Numbered from the stretch's first letter, positions 48,359 through 60,441 are shown. The stretch is DNA of 64,000 nt from Petasospora fabianii (GCA_022641835.1 CP048716.1:930001-994000), one strand, 5' to 3'. The notes: generated by a model not told the origin, from the sequence alone. Made by a program: numbers and translations.

Positions 48359-49162
48359 TTATAATCTATATCCAGTACGAATGAAGTAACTAATCTCATC
48401 AGTCATAGCATCAGCAACTTTACCAAACACTTTATTAACATCTTGAGTGAGACCAATTGGTACCACAATGAATCCTTGTTTAAGATCTTGTGTCAAGTGT
48501 GATGGAACATTAATATATGCAAATCTAACCTTGTGGATATGCAAATGTTCAACTTTATACTTAACAGTTCTTAACATCTCTCTCCAGAATCTTGAGGCAA
48601 ATGGATAGTTACCAATGATACGTATGGAGAAATCACCAATCGGGACACCTTCACCACATGACAGAAGTTCATTAGGTAATTGACCTTTATCTAATTGAGA
48701 TATGAAACTTTGGATAATGTCATACGTTGTACGTGTGTTGTTTGTATTGACATAAGTGCTAATGGACAGATCATTATAGTAAGGATGCTCTGGAGACTTA
48801 ATCTTACACTGAGTATGTCTATAAGTGGAATCACTTAATGAGAAGATTGGATTGTTCTTAACCAATTCTTGAACATTAACACAGGGTTTAACATTCTTGG
48901 AGTAAAAGAACTCAAGACGAGGACCTTTATGATGTTGATAGATCAATCTTAAGATATTTGAAGTCTCTCTGTTCTTAAAAGTTGGATTGATTCTCTTAAG
49001 AAGCTTATTAGGTGGACAAGGTGGTGTCGGTTTGTTACCTCCACCAGGTACATACTTCCCATGAACAACTGTGGATTGATTAACATCTGTAAAGAGCTTT
49101 GTGCTTTGCTTGGTATCAAAGGAGCTTACTGGTTCATTTGTGGACTCTGTTGAATGGGACAT
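48359..49162 (-). CDS. Protein of unknown function
   Basis: 267 residues, ATG at 49162. The N-terminal 50 residues are Ser/Thr-rich and likely disordered, with PGGGNKPTPPCPP. The remainder looks folded with several Cys and His residues (CVNVQELVKN, YRHTQCKIKSPEHPYYND) and a C-terminal alpha/beta part (IGDFSIRIIGNYPFASRFWREML, FAYINVPSHLTQDLKQGF). I do not recognise a family. It is divergent from IME4 across 304 bases and convergent with the DUF3445 gene. Confidence 0.6.
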   Translation of the reverse strand: MSHSTESTNEPVSSFDTKQSTKLFTDVNQSTVVHGKYVPGGGNKPTPPCPPNKLLKRINPTFKNRETSNILRLIYQHHKGPRLEFFYSKNVKPCVNVQELVKNNPIFSLSDSTYRHTQCKIKSPEHPYYNDLSISTYVNTNNTRTTYDIIQSFISQLDKGQLPNELLSCGEGVPIGDFSIRIIGNYPFASRFWREMLRTVKYKVEHLHIHKVRFAYINVPSHLTQDLKQGFIVVPIGLTQDVNKVFGKVADAMTDEISYFIRTGYRL

Positions 49163-49466
49163 GTTGGTTGTGTGATATGAGAGAAGTACAATTGAGTGAA
49201 AGAAGTAAGAACTTCATTGAATCTTTATATTCATCTACTTCTATAAGTTTCTGTTCAATGGACAGAAATGGTGATAGTGGTGTTCTTTAGACCCGGCCAC
49301 CCTCAGAACAACATCACACTGGACGGCATATGACCAACCTAGACCAAATGAAACATCATAACACATCCTATGCCAAATAAACACAATAGAGATCAAATAA
49401 ACTATGTAGATATGCCTAAATGTTAAATATGATACATCATGAAGTGCGCGGAGGCTCGAGATCTCA

Positions 49467-51184
49467 ATGGACAGAAATCTCAAACAAAGTCGAGACATGT
49501 CTCAGCTCTTTGACCTAACAGACACATACACACAGAGGGTACAACCACACATAAGAACAATCAAAGACATCAAAAGAACTCTCGTGATGGCATTGAACAT
49601 TCAACTCTTGAAATTTCTGATAGAAAACGCCCATTGGATCGTCAAACCACCGATTAATGGGTCCAAGGAGGTGGTTCATATACTCTTCAACTCCAAGAAC
49701 AACGAAGCACAGATCTCATGGATGACTTTTAAAGAACAGTTGGATGAGCTTAGTGTGATTGATAAGTATGCCATTGAGTATGATAAGCATGATGGAAATG
49801 TTATTGTGTTTATCAACTCAATGAATTTGGGTATTCTGATAGAGAAGTTGATGAGCTCTAGTAAGAGTGGACAGAGAGAGAAGAAGATTGAAAGGAAGAG
49901 AGGAGGAAAGAGAAAAAAGCAGCAGCTGTTGCTGCTGCTTAGTAAACCATCTCATGTCTCAAGCCAACCATCTGACATTCTTGTCCAGCTCAACGAAATA
50001 CTCAATGTCGAACCACCAGAACTAATCCATCTCAGATCCCTTCTTAACTATCAATCAACAGCACACAGACTCACACTTGAGCGTATCTCCAAGATAACAC
50101 CAAGAGTTCCCTTCTTAGAAACATGTGATTATCCAATTCATTCCCAATACCTTGCTTTAAACAATGATACTTCCAAATTGCCCCATGATCTAGTGCAATG
50201 CCTATCTCAAAAGATCCATTTCATCCCAATTATCAAACAACATACAGATATCTCCCTAGGAGATTGTTCATACCTTGATACATGTCATAAGGTTGATGTG
50301 TGTCGTTATCTCCACTATAAGAGACATATCCCCCACCAAGCCCTTGATCGATCATTACAACAATGTGATGATTTTAACAATGAGATTCCTTATTGGGAGA
50401 TGATTTCCCCCTGGTGTCGTAATGGATCAACTTCAAATCTTAGTAGAGAGATCTTACCACCACAATGGATCAATTGTGATGTTCGTACTTTTGATTTCAA
50501 CATTGTTGGTAAGTTTGCAGCAGTGATTGCTGATCCGGCATGGAACATTCATATGAATTTGCCCTATGGGACATGTAACGATACAGAATTGTTAAGTTTA
50601 CCATTGCATACTGTACAGGATGAAGGTATCCTGTTGCTTTGGGTAACTGGTAGAGCCATTGAGATTGGTAAGTCATCATTAGAGAATTGGGGGTACAAGA
50701 TTAAGAATGAAGTTGTTTGGATCAAGACAAATCAATTAGATCGTACCATTTGCACTGGTAGAACAGGTCATTGGCTTAATCATTCTAAAGAACATTTGTT
50801 AGTTGGTGTTAAGGGTAATCCAGATTGGTTAGATAAACTTGTTGATGTTGACTTTATAGTCAGTGGAACGAGAGAAACATCGAGAAAACCAGATGAGGTG
50901 AGTTATTCATCATAAAGATACTTGACAAAGGAAGTAACAGACTAACAGAACAGCTTTATGGAATGGTTGAACGTCTTGTGGGACCTCATGCTCGTAAATT
51001 AGAGATATTTGGAAGAACACATAACACACGTCCCGGTTGGTTTAGTGAGTTAACCTTAGAAACTCCCATAAGCTTAACACAAAGTACTAACACTCATACA
51101 ACAGCCATTGGTAATCAATTAAATGGAACTCAGATCCATGAGTGTGATGTTTTAGAGCGTTATATCAATAGTAAAGAAGATTGA
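49467..51184 (+). CDS. IME4: Ime4, METTL3-type mRNA m6A methyltransferase, one intron
   Basis: Catalytic subunit family for N6-adenosine methylation of mRNA, needed for meiosis in S. cerevisiae. Exon 1 is 49467-50897 (477 codons) and exon 2 is 50954-51184, giving 553 residues. The 56-base intron 50898-50953 has donor GTGAGT, a GACTAAC-like branch and acceptor AACAG, and joins RETSRKPDE to LYGMVERL. SLGDCSYLDTCHKVDVCRYLHY precedes the MT-A70 domain. The SAM motif reads ADPAW (family DPPW), then HMNLPYGT, LLLWVTGRAIEIG, KTNQL and TGRTGHWLNHSKEH. Near the end, about 20 extra residues separate GRTHNTRPGWF from GNQLNG. The active-site Pro-to-Ala change is odd; activity cannot be judged from sequence. 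Confidence 0.93.
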
Positions 51185-51541
51185 TGTAAATTTGTCAAGT
51201 GCGAATTTGGAAATTACAGAGTTACATCAAGTTGTCGGAGTATCTCTTAGTATTTAAGAGATTGAGTTGGATTAAGCGGGACTGGGCATGCATTGATAGT
51301 CATATAGCTAATAATCTACAACTAACACACTATAGACACACTTATAACATCAAAGACATCTCTATCTACAAATTAAAAAAGATATTAGAGGAAGTATCAC
51401 GTGATAAGCACGTGTCACTTTAATTAAGAGCCAATGAGCGCGCGCCATAAAAAAAAACCGAACGACAAAATGTTTGGGCACCACTGTGAACTACTCCATA
51501 GTGATAAATCTCTCTCTATTACAGACTTACAACTGATAAAG
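51185..51541. promoter_or_regulatory. COX13 promoter: paired CACGTG and CCAAT
   Basis: CACGTG at 51398-51403 and 51409-51414 are spaced 11 bases start to start. CCAAT at 51431-51435 lies 107 bases before the COX13 ATG. CCAAT is the Hap2/3/4/5 site used by respiratory genes, and CACGTG suits Cbf1. In-frame ATGs at 51434 and 51470 would lengthen Cox13 but bury its presequence. Confidence 0.6.
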
Positions 51542-51961
51542 ATGTTCAGACAGACTACAAGACAGGCTACCAGAGCTGCAAGAAACGTTAGAAACGCTCA
51601 CACCAACGCTGAGCTTCCACCATGGGCTAACAAGCCAGCTTTCCCAAACCCAAACCCAGAAGCTGCTAAGGCTTTCAAGTCTCAGTATGAAGCTACTAAG
51701 CACCATGCTGAACAGACTTCTTCCTTGTGGAGAAAGATCTCTTGGTTCGTTGCTGCTCCAGCTGTTCTCGCCACTGCTGTCAACACTTACTTTGTTGAAG
51801 CTGAGCACGCTCACCACAGAGAGCACTTGGCTCACGTTTCTGATGAAGATTGGCCAAAGCAGTACGATTACATGAACATTAGAAGTAAGCCATTCTTCTG
51901 GGGTAATGGTGATGAGACTCTTTTCTGGAACCCAGTTGTCAACCGTCACATCAAGGATTAA
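51542..51961 (+). CDS. COX13: Cytochrome c oxidase subunit VIa (Cox13)
   Basis: Nuclear-encoded peripheral subunit of mitochondrial complex IV. 139 residues from the ATG at 51542 (S. cerevisiae 129). Presequence MFRQTTRQATRAARNVRNA, then the matrix part, one membrane helix (KISWFVAAPAVLATAVNTYFV, about 66-86), and the intermembrane-space tail with family marks EHLAHVSDEDWPKQYDYMNIR, KPFFWGNGDETLFWNP and VNRH. Codon choice shows strong bias to preferred codons, as expected for an abundant protein. Confidence 0.96.
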   Translation: MFRQTTRQATRAARNVRNAHTNAELPPWANKPAFPNPNPEAAKAFKSQYEATKHHAEQTSSLWRKISWFVAAPAVLATAVNTYFVEAEHAHHREHLAHVSDEDWPKQYDYMNIRSKPFFWGNGDETLFWNPVVNRHIKD

Positions 51962-52291
51962 GTCTTCAGTTTATACACTTTACACATAAAACACCTACCA
52001 ATCACACCACATCACGTCTTACGTTACATTCACAGTTCATTATTTCAAAGCCAATAATCAATATGAGGCCAATCACAAGTTTTAAGCATGGTTCTTTATG
52101 TGATTAAACATATTTATATTTGAGCAGCAGTTTGTAGTTATCATGTAGTAGTCTATGACTCTAGTAAAGTCTAGTTAGTCTATGATTCTAGTAAAGTCTA
52201 CAATCAATAACTCTTAAAGCGAACGTTTAAATCAGTAGTACAAAAACAACATATACATATAATGTGAATGTCAACCATGAGAAGAAATATA
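51962..52291. other. Intergenic, convergent terminators of COX13 and CDC55
   Basis: 330 bases. TCTAGTAAAGTCTA words are duplicated at about 52158-52200. No gene seen. Confidence 0.4.
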
Positions 52292-53644
52292 TCAGAGTGT
52301 TGAGAAGATGTAAAGGTTATTAGTTGCGGCAATGGCAACTGAATTCTCAAATGGATGCCATGAGAGATGCAAAATACTCTTCTTAAAATCAATATTATCC
52401 AATTCCAAATCTCTCTTTAACATTGAAGGAACACCATTCTTACGCTTGTTCAACAAGCCTTGTGATTGTTGTTTCTTAGTCTTGAATGCTGAACGATCAG
52501 CTTGGAGTACAATCTCATCAGCTTGGTTACCTGGATTCGTAACATCTGGATAAATCATAAAGTTGTTATTGTAAGAACCTGTCATAACAGATTTACCATC
52601 ACCACTGAAAACACATTCAAATTTATCAAAAATGGCATCATTTTCATATGTGTCACAAAGTTTATCCCTCAATTGTTCATGAATGTTAATAGTCTTGACT
52701 GGTTCACGCTCCATAGCAACATCCCAAATCTTCACCGTCATATAGTCTCGACTAGCAATGTATCTTCCATCTGCACTAAATTTAACATCACTTATACTTG
52801 AGGTGATCTCTGTAAAGAAATTGTGATTTGCCGGATCAATGTATTCTTCAAACACCTTTGCATGAGAATCACATAGGGCATTCTCTCTCATATCAGCAAG
52901 TTTAATGGCACCTTTAGAAGATGAATACATAAACAAGTTACAACTTTGTGGATGGAACTCTGCAGATGTGATAACTTCGGTCAATTCTTCCATATTTGCA
53001 GGTTTAATATCAACAATATTGAAACTTTGATCAGGGATTGACAAGTTCCACAAGTTAATGCGTAAATCGTCTGTACTCATAAAAGTTTCACCATCTGAAT
53101 TGATTGAGATGGAGTTGATATGATATGCATGAGCGTTAGAATAAACACGCTTAGGGCTTGCAGCAATGATCTTATCATGTAGTGTAAGACGTGGAAGCTT
53201 CAAAGACTGCAATGAAAGATTAGACTTTGATCCCGAAGCATATTGAGACTCACTCAAGTTATTCTCAGCCACCATTCTAATCTGTTTCTCATAGATTTTC
53301 CAAAGCTTAATGGTCTTATCATTAGTTGATAGAAGGAAATGTGCCTGATTTGTACGTTTACACCATTTGATCTTGTTGATCTTCTCTTCAATCTCAAGTG
53401 ATTTCAAATAGTCAAACTCGGCATCATGAGACTGGAATTCGGTATGGAAGCGATATTCACAGGCATTCTTCTTGTTAGAGTTACGCTCAAAGAGAACAAC
53501 ACGACCACCACGATCTCCTGTGGCCAAATAGTCTCCTGTATGATCAAATTCCACTGTAGAGATGATGTCCGCCTCTGTAATGACAATATCTGCCTTGTCA
53601 CCAAAGCATTGTGAAAACTTGAAGTTATGCGGGTCCTCGCTCAT
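52292..53644 (-). CDS. CDC55: PP2A regulatory B subunit Cdc55
   Basis: 450 residues. The seven-blade WD40 B55 subunit directs PP2A in mitotic exit and checkpoint control. B55 signatures: [30 protein letters not shown] at the start (residues 8-37, key FSQCFGD), [96 protein letters not shown] and [17 protein letters not shown]. Near the end [24 protein letters not shown] closes the propeller. Length is somewhat shorter than S. cerevisiae (526), whose extra length is in a low-complexity insert. Confidence 0.96.
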   Translation of the reverse strand: MSEDPHNFKFSQCFGDKADIVITEADIISTVEFDHTGDYLATGDRGGRVVLFERNSNKKNACEYRFHTEFQSHDAEFDYLKSLEIEEKINKIKWCKRTNQAHFLLSTNDKTIKLWKIYEKQIRMVAENNLSESQYASGSKSNLSLQSLKLPRLTLHDKIIAASPKRVYSNAHAYHINSISINSDGETFMSTDDLRINLWNLSIPDQSFNIVDIKPANMEELTEVITSAEFHPQSCNLFMYSSSKGAIKLADMRENALCDSHAKVFEEYIDPANHNFFTEITSSISDVKFSADGRYIASRDYMTVKIWDVAMEREPVKTINIHEQLRDKLCDTYENDAIFDKFECVFSGDGKSVMTGSYNNNFMIYPDVTNPGNQADEIVLQADRSAFKTKKQQSQGLLNKRKNGVPSMLKRDLELDNIDFKKSILHLSWHPFENSVAIAATNNLYIFSTL

Positions 53645-54134
53645 GGTTATTATGATACTGTGAAGTTATTGATGTGTATAATGAGGGAGAAGAAGAAGAA
53701 GGCAGGGACAAGTAAGGGACAAGTAAGGACGTAAGGGAGAGGGAGTGAGAGAGGGGGCTTCTGAAGGTGTATTTCCAATGAATTTGAGTGCGATTGAAGT
53801 CCAGAAGTTAATGATCTTAACAACTGATAATCTTATATCGTTGATAATGATATGATATGACCAATAGATATAAATTGCCAATGGCTCTAATAGGTCTAAT
53901 CCTAACTTCTCTCTATCCAAAGGGTCCCGTCTTAGTTTCCATTGATTTCGCTTTTGGGCGTCGCTTTTTGCAATTACCAAAAAACACCCAGACACCAGCA
54001 CACATATGATGATTATATAATATAGCAACATTACCCGGCTTGGAGCGGGATGCCATTAGTTTACTACTCTCAAGTTATCTACACAATTCTTTCCCCATAA
54101 CATATCATTAGTTCATGTACTTTATCACTCCATG
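53645..54134. other. Intergenic, CDC55 promoter and CRZ1 terminator
   Basis: 490 bases. Purine-rich GGGAGAAGAAGAAGAAGG and repeated AAGGGACAAGTAAGGAC lie just upstream of the CDC55 ATG (53683-53760). Confidence 0.4.
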
Positions 54135-55883
54135 TCATTCCATATCACTTAGATCACTTACACCGGACCCTGTTTGTGAAGGAGGCATAAGTCCAGGGAA
54201 TTGAGTGTATAATTGATCTGGTAGGGCATTCATATCAAATACGGTAAGTTCCCGACCTTGCTCTGCAGCTTTCTGTCTCAATTCCCTTTCATGTTCATCA
54301 ACAAGTGGTCTAATACATTCTTTACCAGCATCTGTCTTAAAATGTCTTCCTAATGCGTCTGTTCGGGCAAATTTCTTACCACATCCCCATTGAGTTATAC
54401 CATCTCTTAATACACCACGACATTCAAATCTCTTTTCACCAGAATGTAAATCTTCATGTCTCTTTCTATCATGTTGACGAGCAAATGCCTTACCACAAAC
54501 GGTACATACAAATGGTCTTTCATCTGTATGTGTCCGTAAATGAGACTTGAGATTATATGGTCTTGTGAATCTCTTATCACACAAGTGACATGCATAGATC
54601 GATGGATGCTTTTGAGTACGTTTGTTTGGAGCATTAGGAGATGCTAATTCAAGCATCTTTTCACGATTTGCACTTAATGATCTATCTCTTTCCTTAGAAG
54701 CTGAACGGGAACGTGAACGAGATTGACGACGTTGACGACCAAGACGCATTTGTGAATGTAAATCATCTGGTTTAAGTAGATCTTCGTCAACAGAAAGGGC
54801 AACAGCTGATGTATCATTATAATCAGTAGAGTTTGCATTTGCATCCGGGGTATCAGGTTTAAGCATATTGGCGAAATGACCAGCTTTAAATTGTGATGAA
54901 TTTGAACCTGCACGTGAATGTGATGGCGTATTGTTTCTTGAAGACTTATTTGATGAAAATAATGATGGTGTCTTATGAATAGATTCATCTTCTGGTGCAT
55001 GAGAAATGGATATTGTCACTGGTGATTGTGTTTGTTGAATTGAAGAGTTTGAATGTAAATTCTCCTCGGTTAAACGCATATCCATCTGTGTACTCAACAG
55101 ATCAACATCATTTGAACCTGATGTTATTCCATAATCCAAAAAGTTATTCGTCTGACCACCACCATTGGATAATACATCATCATCAAATCCAGATGGAGAA
55201 TATGGTTGTAAAAAAGGTGATCCTGATACTGAAGATGCTAAGTCACTCATTGCACCATGTGGAGTACGTTGTTGTTGGAAAGCTGAACTTTGGAAATCTG
55301 GTTGAAGGAAATTATCATTATATGGACCATTAACATCAAGCATACCCATATTGATATTAGTTTGAGTCTCTAAATGATTTGGTTGTACACTTAGATTGTT
55401 GTTAACATCTAATCCATTGTTATCTTGAGGTGGAGTTGAGATGATCATTGGGGCATTCATGTATTGTGGACTTCCCTTATTGGATTCAAGTTGGAAATTT
55501 AGGGCATTTGATGGGGAACTTAGAGAATTCAACTCATCAAGAAACATTCCAGGATTTTCATGGGACATAGGTTGTTGTTGTTGTTGTAGGTGCTGCTGGT
55601 GCTGCTGGTGATGCTGCTGTGGCAAATGGATCTGGGGAACTTGTTGAGAGTTATCATATGGATCAATCGTAAGATCTGTCTTGGAGCTAGCCTTTTGAAG
55701 GTTATAATCAGTCTTGAGTCCGGGCACAGGACGTGTTAACTGTTGTTGTGGCTGTTGGTATAAACCCTGTTGTGACAAGTATGGATTTGGAGCACCAACA
55801 ACTGGAGAGTTAAGATTAGATTCTGAACCTGAAAGATTAAGAAACTGATCAAACGGTGACTCTTCCTTATTATCGTAATTCAT
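54135..55883 (-). CDS. CRZ1: Calcineurin-responsive transcription factor Crz1
   Basis: 582 residues. Dephosphorylated by calcineurin on Ca2+ stress, it enters the nucleus. Gln/His-rich N-terminal region (residues about 40-105). A Ser-rich region lies around 305-335 ([21 protein letters not shown]), and an upstream [13 protein letters not shown] (288-300) may be the PxIxIT-like calcineurin dock. Three zinc fingers: [23 protein letters not shown] (about 430-452, C2H2), [10 protein letters not shown]...H (458-480), and FECRGV...[15 protein letters not shown] (488-515), with the third having the longer Cys spacing typical of Crz1. C-terminal [14 protein letters not shown] is conserved. It shares a divergent promoter with the SDS3-like gene. 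Confidence 0.93.
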   Translation of the reverse strand: MNYDNKEESPFDQFLNLSGSESNLNSPVVGAPNPYLSQQGLYQQPQQQLTRPVPGLKTDYNLQKASSKTDLTIDPYDNSQQVPQIHLPQQHHQQHQQHLQQQQQPMSHENPGMFLDELNSLSSPSNALNFQLESNKGSPQYMNAPMIISTPPQDNNGLDVNNNLSVQPNHLETQTNINMGMLDVNGPYNDNFLQPDFQSSAFQQQRTPHGAMSDLASSVSGSPFLQPYSPSGFDDDVLSNGGGQTNNFLDYGITSGSNDVDLLSTQMDMRLTEENLHSNSSIQQTQSPVTISISHAPEDESIHKTPSLFSSNKSSRNNTPSHSRAGSNSSQFKAGHFANMLKPDTPDANANSTDYNDTSAVALSVDEDLLKPDDLHSQMRLGRQRRQSRSRSRSASKERDRSLSANREKMLELASPNAPNKRTQKHPSIYACHLCDKRFTRPYNLKSHLRTHTDERPFVCTVCGKAFARQHDRKRHEDLHSGEKRFECRGVLRDGITQWGCGKKFARTDALGRHFKTDAGKECIRPLVDEHERELRQKAAEQGRELTVFDMNALPDQLYTQFPGLMPPSQTGSGVSDLSDME

Positions 55884-56431
55884 CTATGCGTGCGTTATCA
55901 GATATTTGTAATGTGGAGAAGTCCTCGGTAACAGTCCTAGCGCGCACTAAAACCGGTGCGTCGCTTAGACCTGTTTGTGAATGTATGTGTGTGTGTGTGG
56001 GGGAGGGTTGGATTCCTTTACAGAGTCCCTTTAAAAGAATCTGCGCAAATGAGAAAACCTCGTTTAATGATATCAAACTTCCAGTGATAGGACACTTTTA
56101 CTCTCCTCTCTACCCCCATATAAATCCTGCCAGCGCCAGCGGTTGATAATTGTTATCATTTTTTTTTTAATTAATTCGCCAGCGGCGCAGAACCGAAAAA
56201 AAAAAAAAAGAACCTGAGCGGGAAACTACCGCATTCGGTAGTTTTTACTGGTTCCTTTTTTTAATTCCCGCATTCGGTAATTCTATTTTTAAAAAATAAA
56301 ATGAAAAGTTATCTTGCGAATAAAACATGTTCGCGATTCCGCGAAAACTAACAAGAAAGCATTTCGATTGGGTGGGGCTTCTCTATATCTCTATAAAGTG
56401 TTGTTTTACGGCGGCAAGCTACTATATACAA

Positions 56432-56473
<42 letters not shown>

Positions 56474-56474
56474 C
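55884..56474. promoter_or_regulatory. Divergent promoter CRZ1 / SDS3-like with CCG-N4-CGG hairpin sites
   Basis: 591 bases. CCGCATTCGGTA occurs at 56229-56240 and 56268-56279. The first is embedded in a perfect stem AAACTACCG/CGGTAGTTT (56223-56231 and 56236-56244). A (GT)n-like run lies at 55985-56000. An ACAG microsatellite touches the SDS3-like ATG. GATAATTGTTATC near 56144 is palindromic. Confidence 0.6.
56434..56472 (+). repeat. (ACAG)n microsatellite in the 5' leader of the SDS3-like gene
   Basis: About nine uninterrupted ACAG units ending two bases before the ATG at 56475. It would lie in the 5' untranslated leader. Confidence 0.9.
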
Positions 56475-57463
56475 ATGGAGAAGTATCAGAATGGAGTACA
56501 TGGGGAAGGTGAGTTATATACTTTTTGTCTAGCCAGTCGTGCGGCTTACTACTACATACTCTCTCAAACACAACACTAACACTCTCAGAAACACAGAGCA
56601 AACGAGACAGGAAGAGGCTTACAATACAAGCTAAATTAACAAAGCTTAATGAGACTTTTTACTTGGAAAGGGATCATCATTATCGTACATTACTTCAATC
56701 GGCTCAAGAGGAACTTCATCTTATAACGGGGAAAGTATCATCAACTGAGGCAACTGGTGATCAATCCTATACAGATTTTGAAGAAGAACGTGATCTTGAA
56801 CTTGTGCGGCTTGCCCTTTTTGAGAAATATGAAATTGATCGTGCAGAGAAGGATTTTTATGAAGAAGTTGAAATGGCAAACAAGGAGCATGATGAAATGG
56901 TTAAATTGGTTAAAGAGAGATTATATGCCTCATTGGAGAGACAAGTTAAACAGTTGAAAGAGGATAAAGTCTTATTAGATGTTGCTAATTCTCATTCTTA
57001 TTCAATGGCAATGGAACCATTATCAGGAACACATGAATTTCAAAAACATACACGTTCTCAACAAAAGGAAAAGGAGAAAGATCAACAACCTTTGGCTGCA
57101 ATTGGTTATCTAAGTGATCGCAGAGGTCTTAGAAGACGTGGTGGTTTACTGGGTGTTGGTGGTGGTGTCACTACAGGTGGTGAATCAGGTAATGAAGACA
57201 GTCATGTTAGTGCTAATGAATCCGGGAATAACTCATCTGCAAAGAGATCAAGATTAGCACATTCTCATGGTAATGGAGGTAAAAATTCAAGTGCTGATGA
57301 ATCATGGCTTAGTGATACTGCAGATTTGAGTTCTTTACTATTTGGTGATCGTAAGCCTGATAAACCAGCTACAAGACATTCAAGTAAATCATATAATCCA
57401 CCTCAGGGTCTTAAGAATGATGAAGTGAATGAAGATTTGGCCATGTTGAGGAGTTTGAGGTGA
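56475..57463 (+). CDS. SDS3: Sds3-like subunit of the Rpd3L histone deacetylase complex, one intron
   Basis: Exon 1 is 56475-56508 (34 bases: MEKYQNGVHGE plus one base) and exon 2 is 56589-57463, giving 302 residues. The 80-base intron 56509-56588 has donor GTGAGT, branch CACTAAC and acceptor CTCTCAG. Without splicing the frame would start only at TTG. The Sds3-like domain (residues about 12-140) is a charged coiled coil: RDRKRLTIQAKLTKLNETF, ERDHHYRTLLQSAQEEL, and FEEERDLELVRLALFEKYEI. The C-terminal half is Gly/Ser/Asn-rich with the conserved-looking end DESWLSDTADLSSLLFG. Sds3 is preferred over Dep1, which shares the domain; not certain. Confidence 0.8.
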
Positions 57464-57701
57464 TAATATACACCCGACAGATAATGATATCCAGAGTTAT
57501 ATGTAATGAGAGGTATCTATGATAGACAAGCATTGCATAAGCTTAGCAAAGCAATATAACTCTAACGAACGTTGTAGTCTGCTATTAGACTGTTTTACCG
57601 GTGGTATAGTCAACCTATAAACTACAAATCATTAACACTTAGCAACTAATATACATTAATAATATCCCCGTAAACCCGTAAACATAACCGAATAAAACAA
57701 C

Positions 57702-59036
<1,335 letters not shown>

Positions 59037-59208
59037 GTGTTCTTTTGTTTGGGTATGAGGTATAACCTCTTTATTCTTTGCTATGGTTTTTGTACATTAG
59101 ATGGGAAGAAGATATGTTAGGTATTCTGTTAATTGAGTGTAGATACAAGAGCTCTTCTAGTATAGTGATATTATACTGATAACTTCTTATGTTATTGTAA
59201 TGTATCTA

Positions 59209-60441
59209 TTAATAACGAAGGGTGGCAAAGACAGCAGCAATCATAACAGCTGTACCCCAAATAGTTAATGCCAAACTCATATATCTCTCTCTTGGTGTTT
59301 CTAATAACTTATAACCAAACAAACCTGGTAAGATGAAACAGATTAATGTCGAACCAGTAGCACCAACAAGTGCTAAGACAAGTTCAAATGACGTAACTGA
59401 AAGTGCTAAGAGGTAAATGACTGTACATAGTACCACTGTTACTGCGATGAATCTATTTGTAGAGAATGGTACTTCAACATGGGATCTTTCAACATCATCA
59501 TTGTTGTTGTTGTTATCACTCGAAAGCAAAGGTCTTGTTTCACCTTGTTTCTCTTTATTCAATTCCGTTTCAATCCAATGGATCATGTTGTTAATGGAGA
59601 TTCTGCATGGGTGGAACATTAATGGGAAACTAAGACCAACCATTAAAGTCAATGCAGACTTACCGATTCGGGAAGTTATCAATGTTGAATCATAATTTAG
59701 GATAACATTACCTGTGATATTAGATCCAAATTGAAGATACCCTGCAAGACCAACAACGGTGAATAAGATACCAGCACCAAGACAAGAAGCAATGATAACC
59801 CAATTAACTTTCCTCTTATCATCAATCTCGTTAATGATGGTACAAATGTTTTGAGCAGCAGTGAATGCAAATACGACAATACTGAAAGCTGAGAGAACTT
59901 CACTCAATGGTCCTGGTCTTATGACTCTAAGTTCACCACGAGTTAATGACAAGTCATCAAAGAGAGCATGACCAAGTACCAAAAGGGTCAAGTAAGCGAT
60001 AGCAATGAGACCAACAAGAGATCCAAACTTGAGGGAATCTAATCTTCTGAATGAGATTAAGGGGACGATGAAGACCAATGACATCACTATAACCTGATTT
60101 CTTGTTAAATATTCACCAATGAGTGAAGGAACAAGATCTCCAAAGAGTACAAGATAACTTAGAGCCACACCAAAGCATTGGATAGCGATAGAGAAATCGA
60201 ATAACAGAGTCAATTTCGGATAAGTGATGGCACAAAGGGCAAAGAATGAAGTTTCACCCTCTATATGATCTGATACACGAGCAACTATGTAAAGACCATA
60301 CCAAGCAGCGATACCACCAAGTAGAATAAGTAGTATACCAAACAGAATTCCATTTGCCTTGAAAGCAAAAGGGATCGCCAGGAGACCTGCTCCGACAATT
60401 GTCTTTGTTAAGTTGATGATAGATGAAGTGGTGGTGGCCAT
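59209..60441 (-). CDS. Vacuolar amino-acid exporter, AVT5/6/7 type
   Basis: 410 residues from the ATG at 60441; a GTG-started extension was rejected. Amino acid/auxin permease family with 10-11 membrane segments. The first has the family signature INLTKTIVGAGLLAIPFAFKANG (residues about 9-31; key GAGLLAIP). FGVALSYLVLFGDLVPSLIG near 90-110 and AFSIVVFAFTAAQNICTIINEI near 190-215 match Avt5/6/7. A cytosolic acidic/Asn loop (SSDNNNNNDDVERS) lies near 310. The S. cerevisiae homologues export neutral or acidic amino acids from the vacuole. Confidence 0.88.
   Translation of the reverse strand: MATTTSSIINLTKTIVGAGLLAIPFAFKANGILFGILLILLGGIAAWYGLYIVARVSDHIEGETSFFALCAITYPKLTLLFDFSIAIQCFGVALSYLVLFGDLVPSLIGEYLTRNQVIVMSLVFIVPLISFRRLDSLKFGSLVGLIAIAYLTLLVLGHALFDDLSLTRGELRVIRPGPLSEVLSAFSIVVFAFTAAQNICTIINEIDDKRKVNWVIIASCLGAGILFTVVGLAGYLQFGSNITGNVILNYDSTLITSRIGKSALTLMVGLSFPLMFHPCRISINNMIHWIETELNKEKQGETRPLLSSDNNNNNDDVERSHVEVPFSTNRFIAVTVVLCTVIYLLALSVTSFELVLALVGATGSTLICFILPGLFGYKLLETPRERYMSLALTIWGTAVMIAAVFATLRY

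Noticed and set aside
51434-51541. N-terminal extension of COX13 from 51434
   Set aside because: It overlaps the CCAAT box and would hide the presequence that starts at 51542.
56525-56588. SDS3-like protein beginning at 56525
   Set aside because: TTG start; the stretch is intron, with GTGAGT donor, CACTAAC and CTCTCAG, and an ATG exon just upstream in frame.
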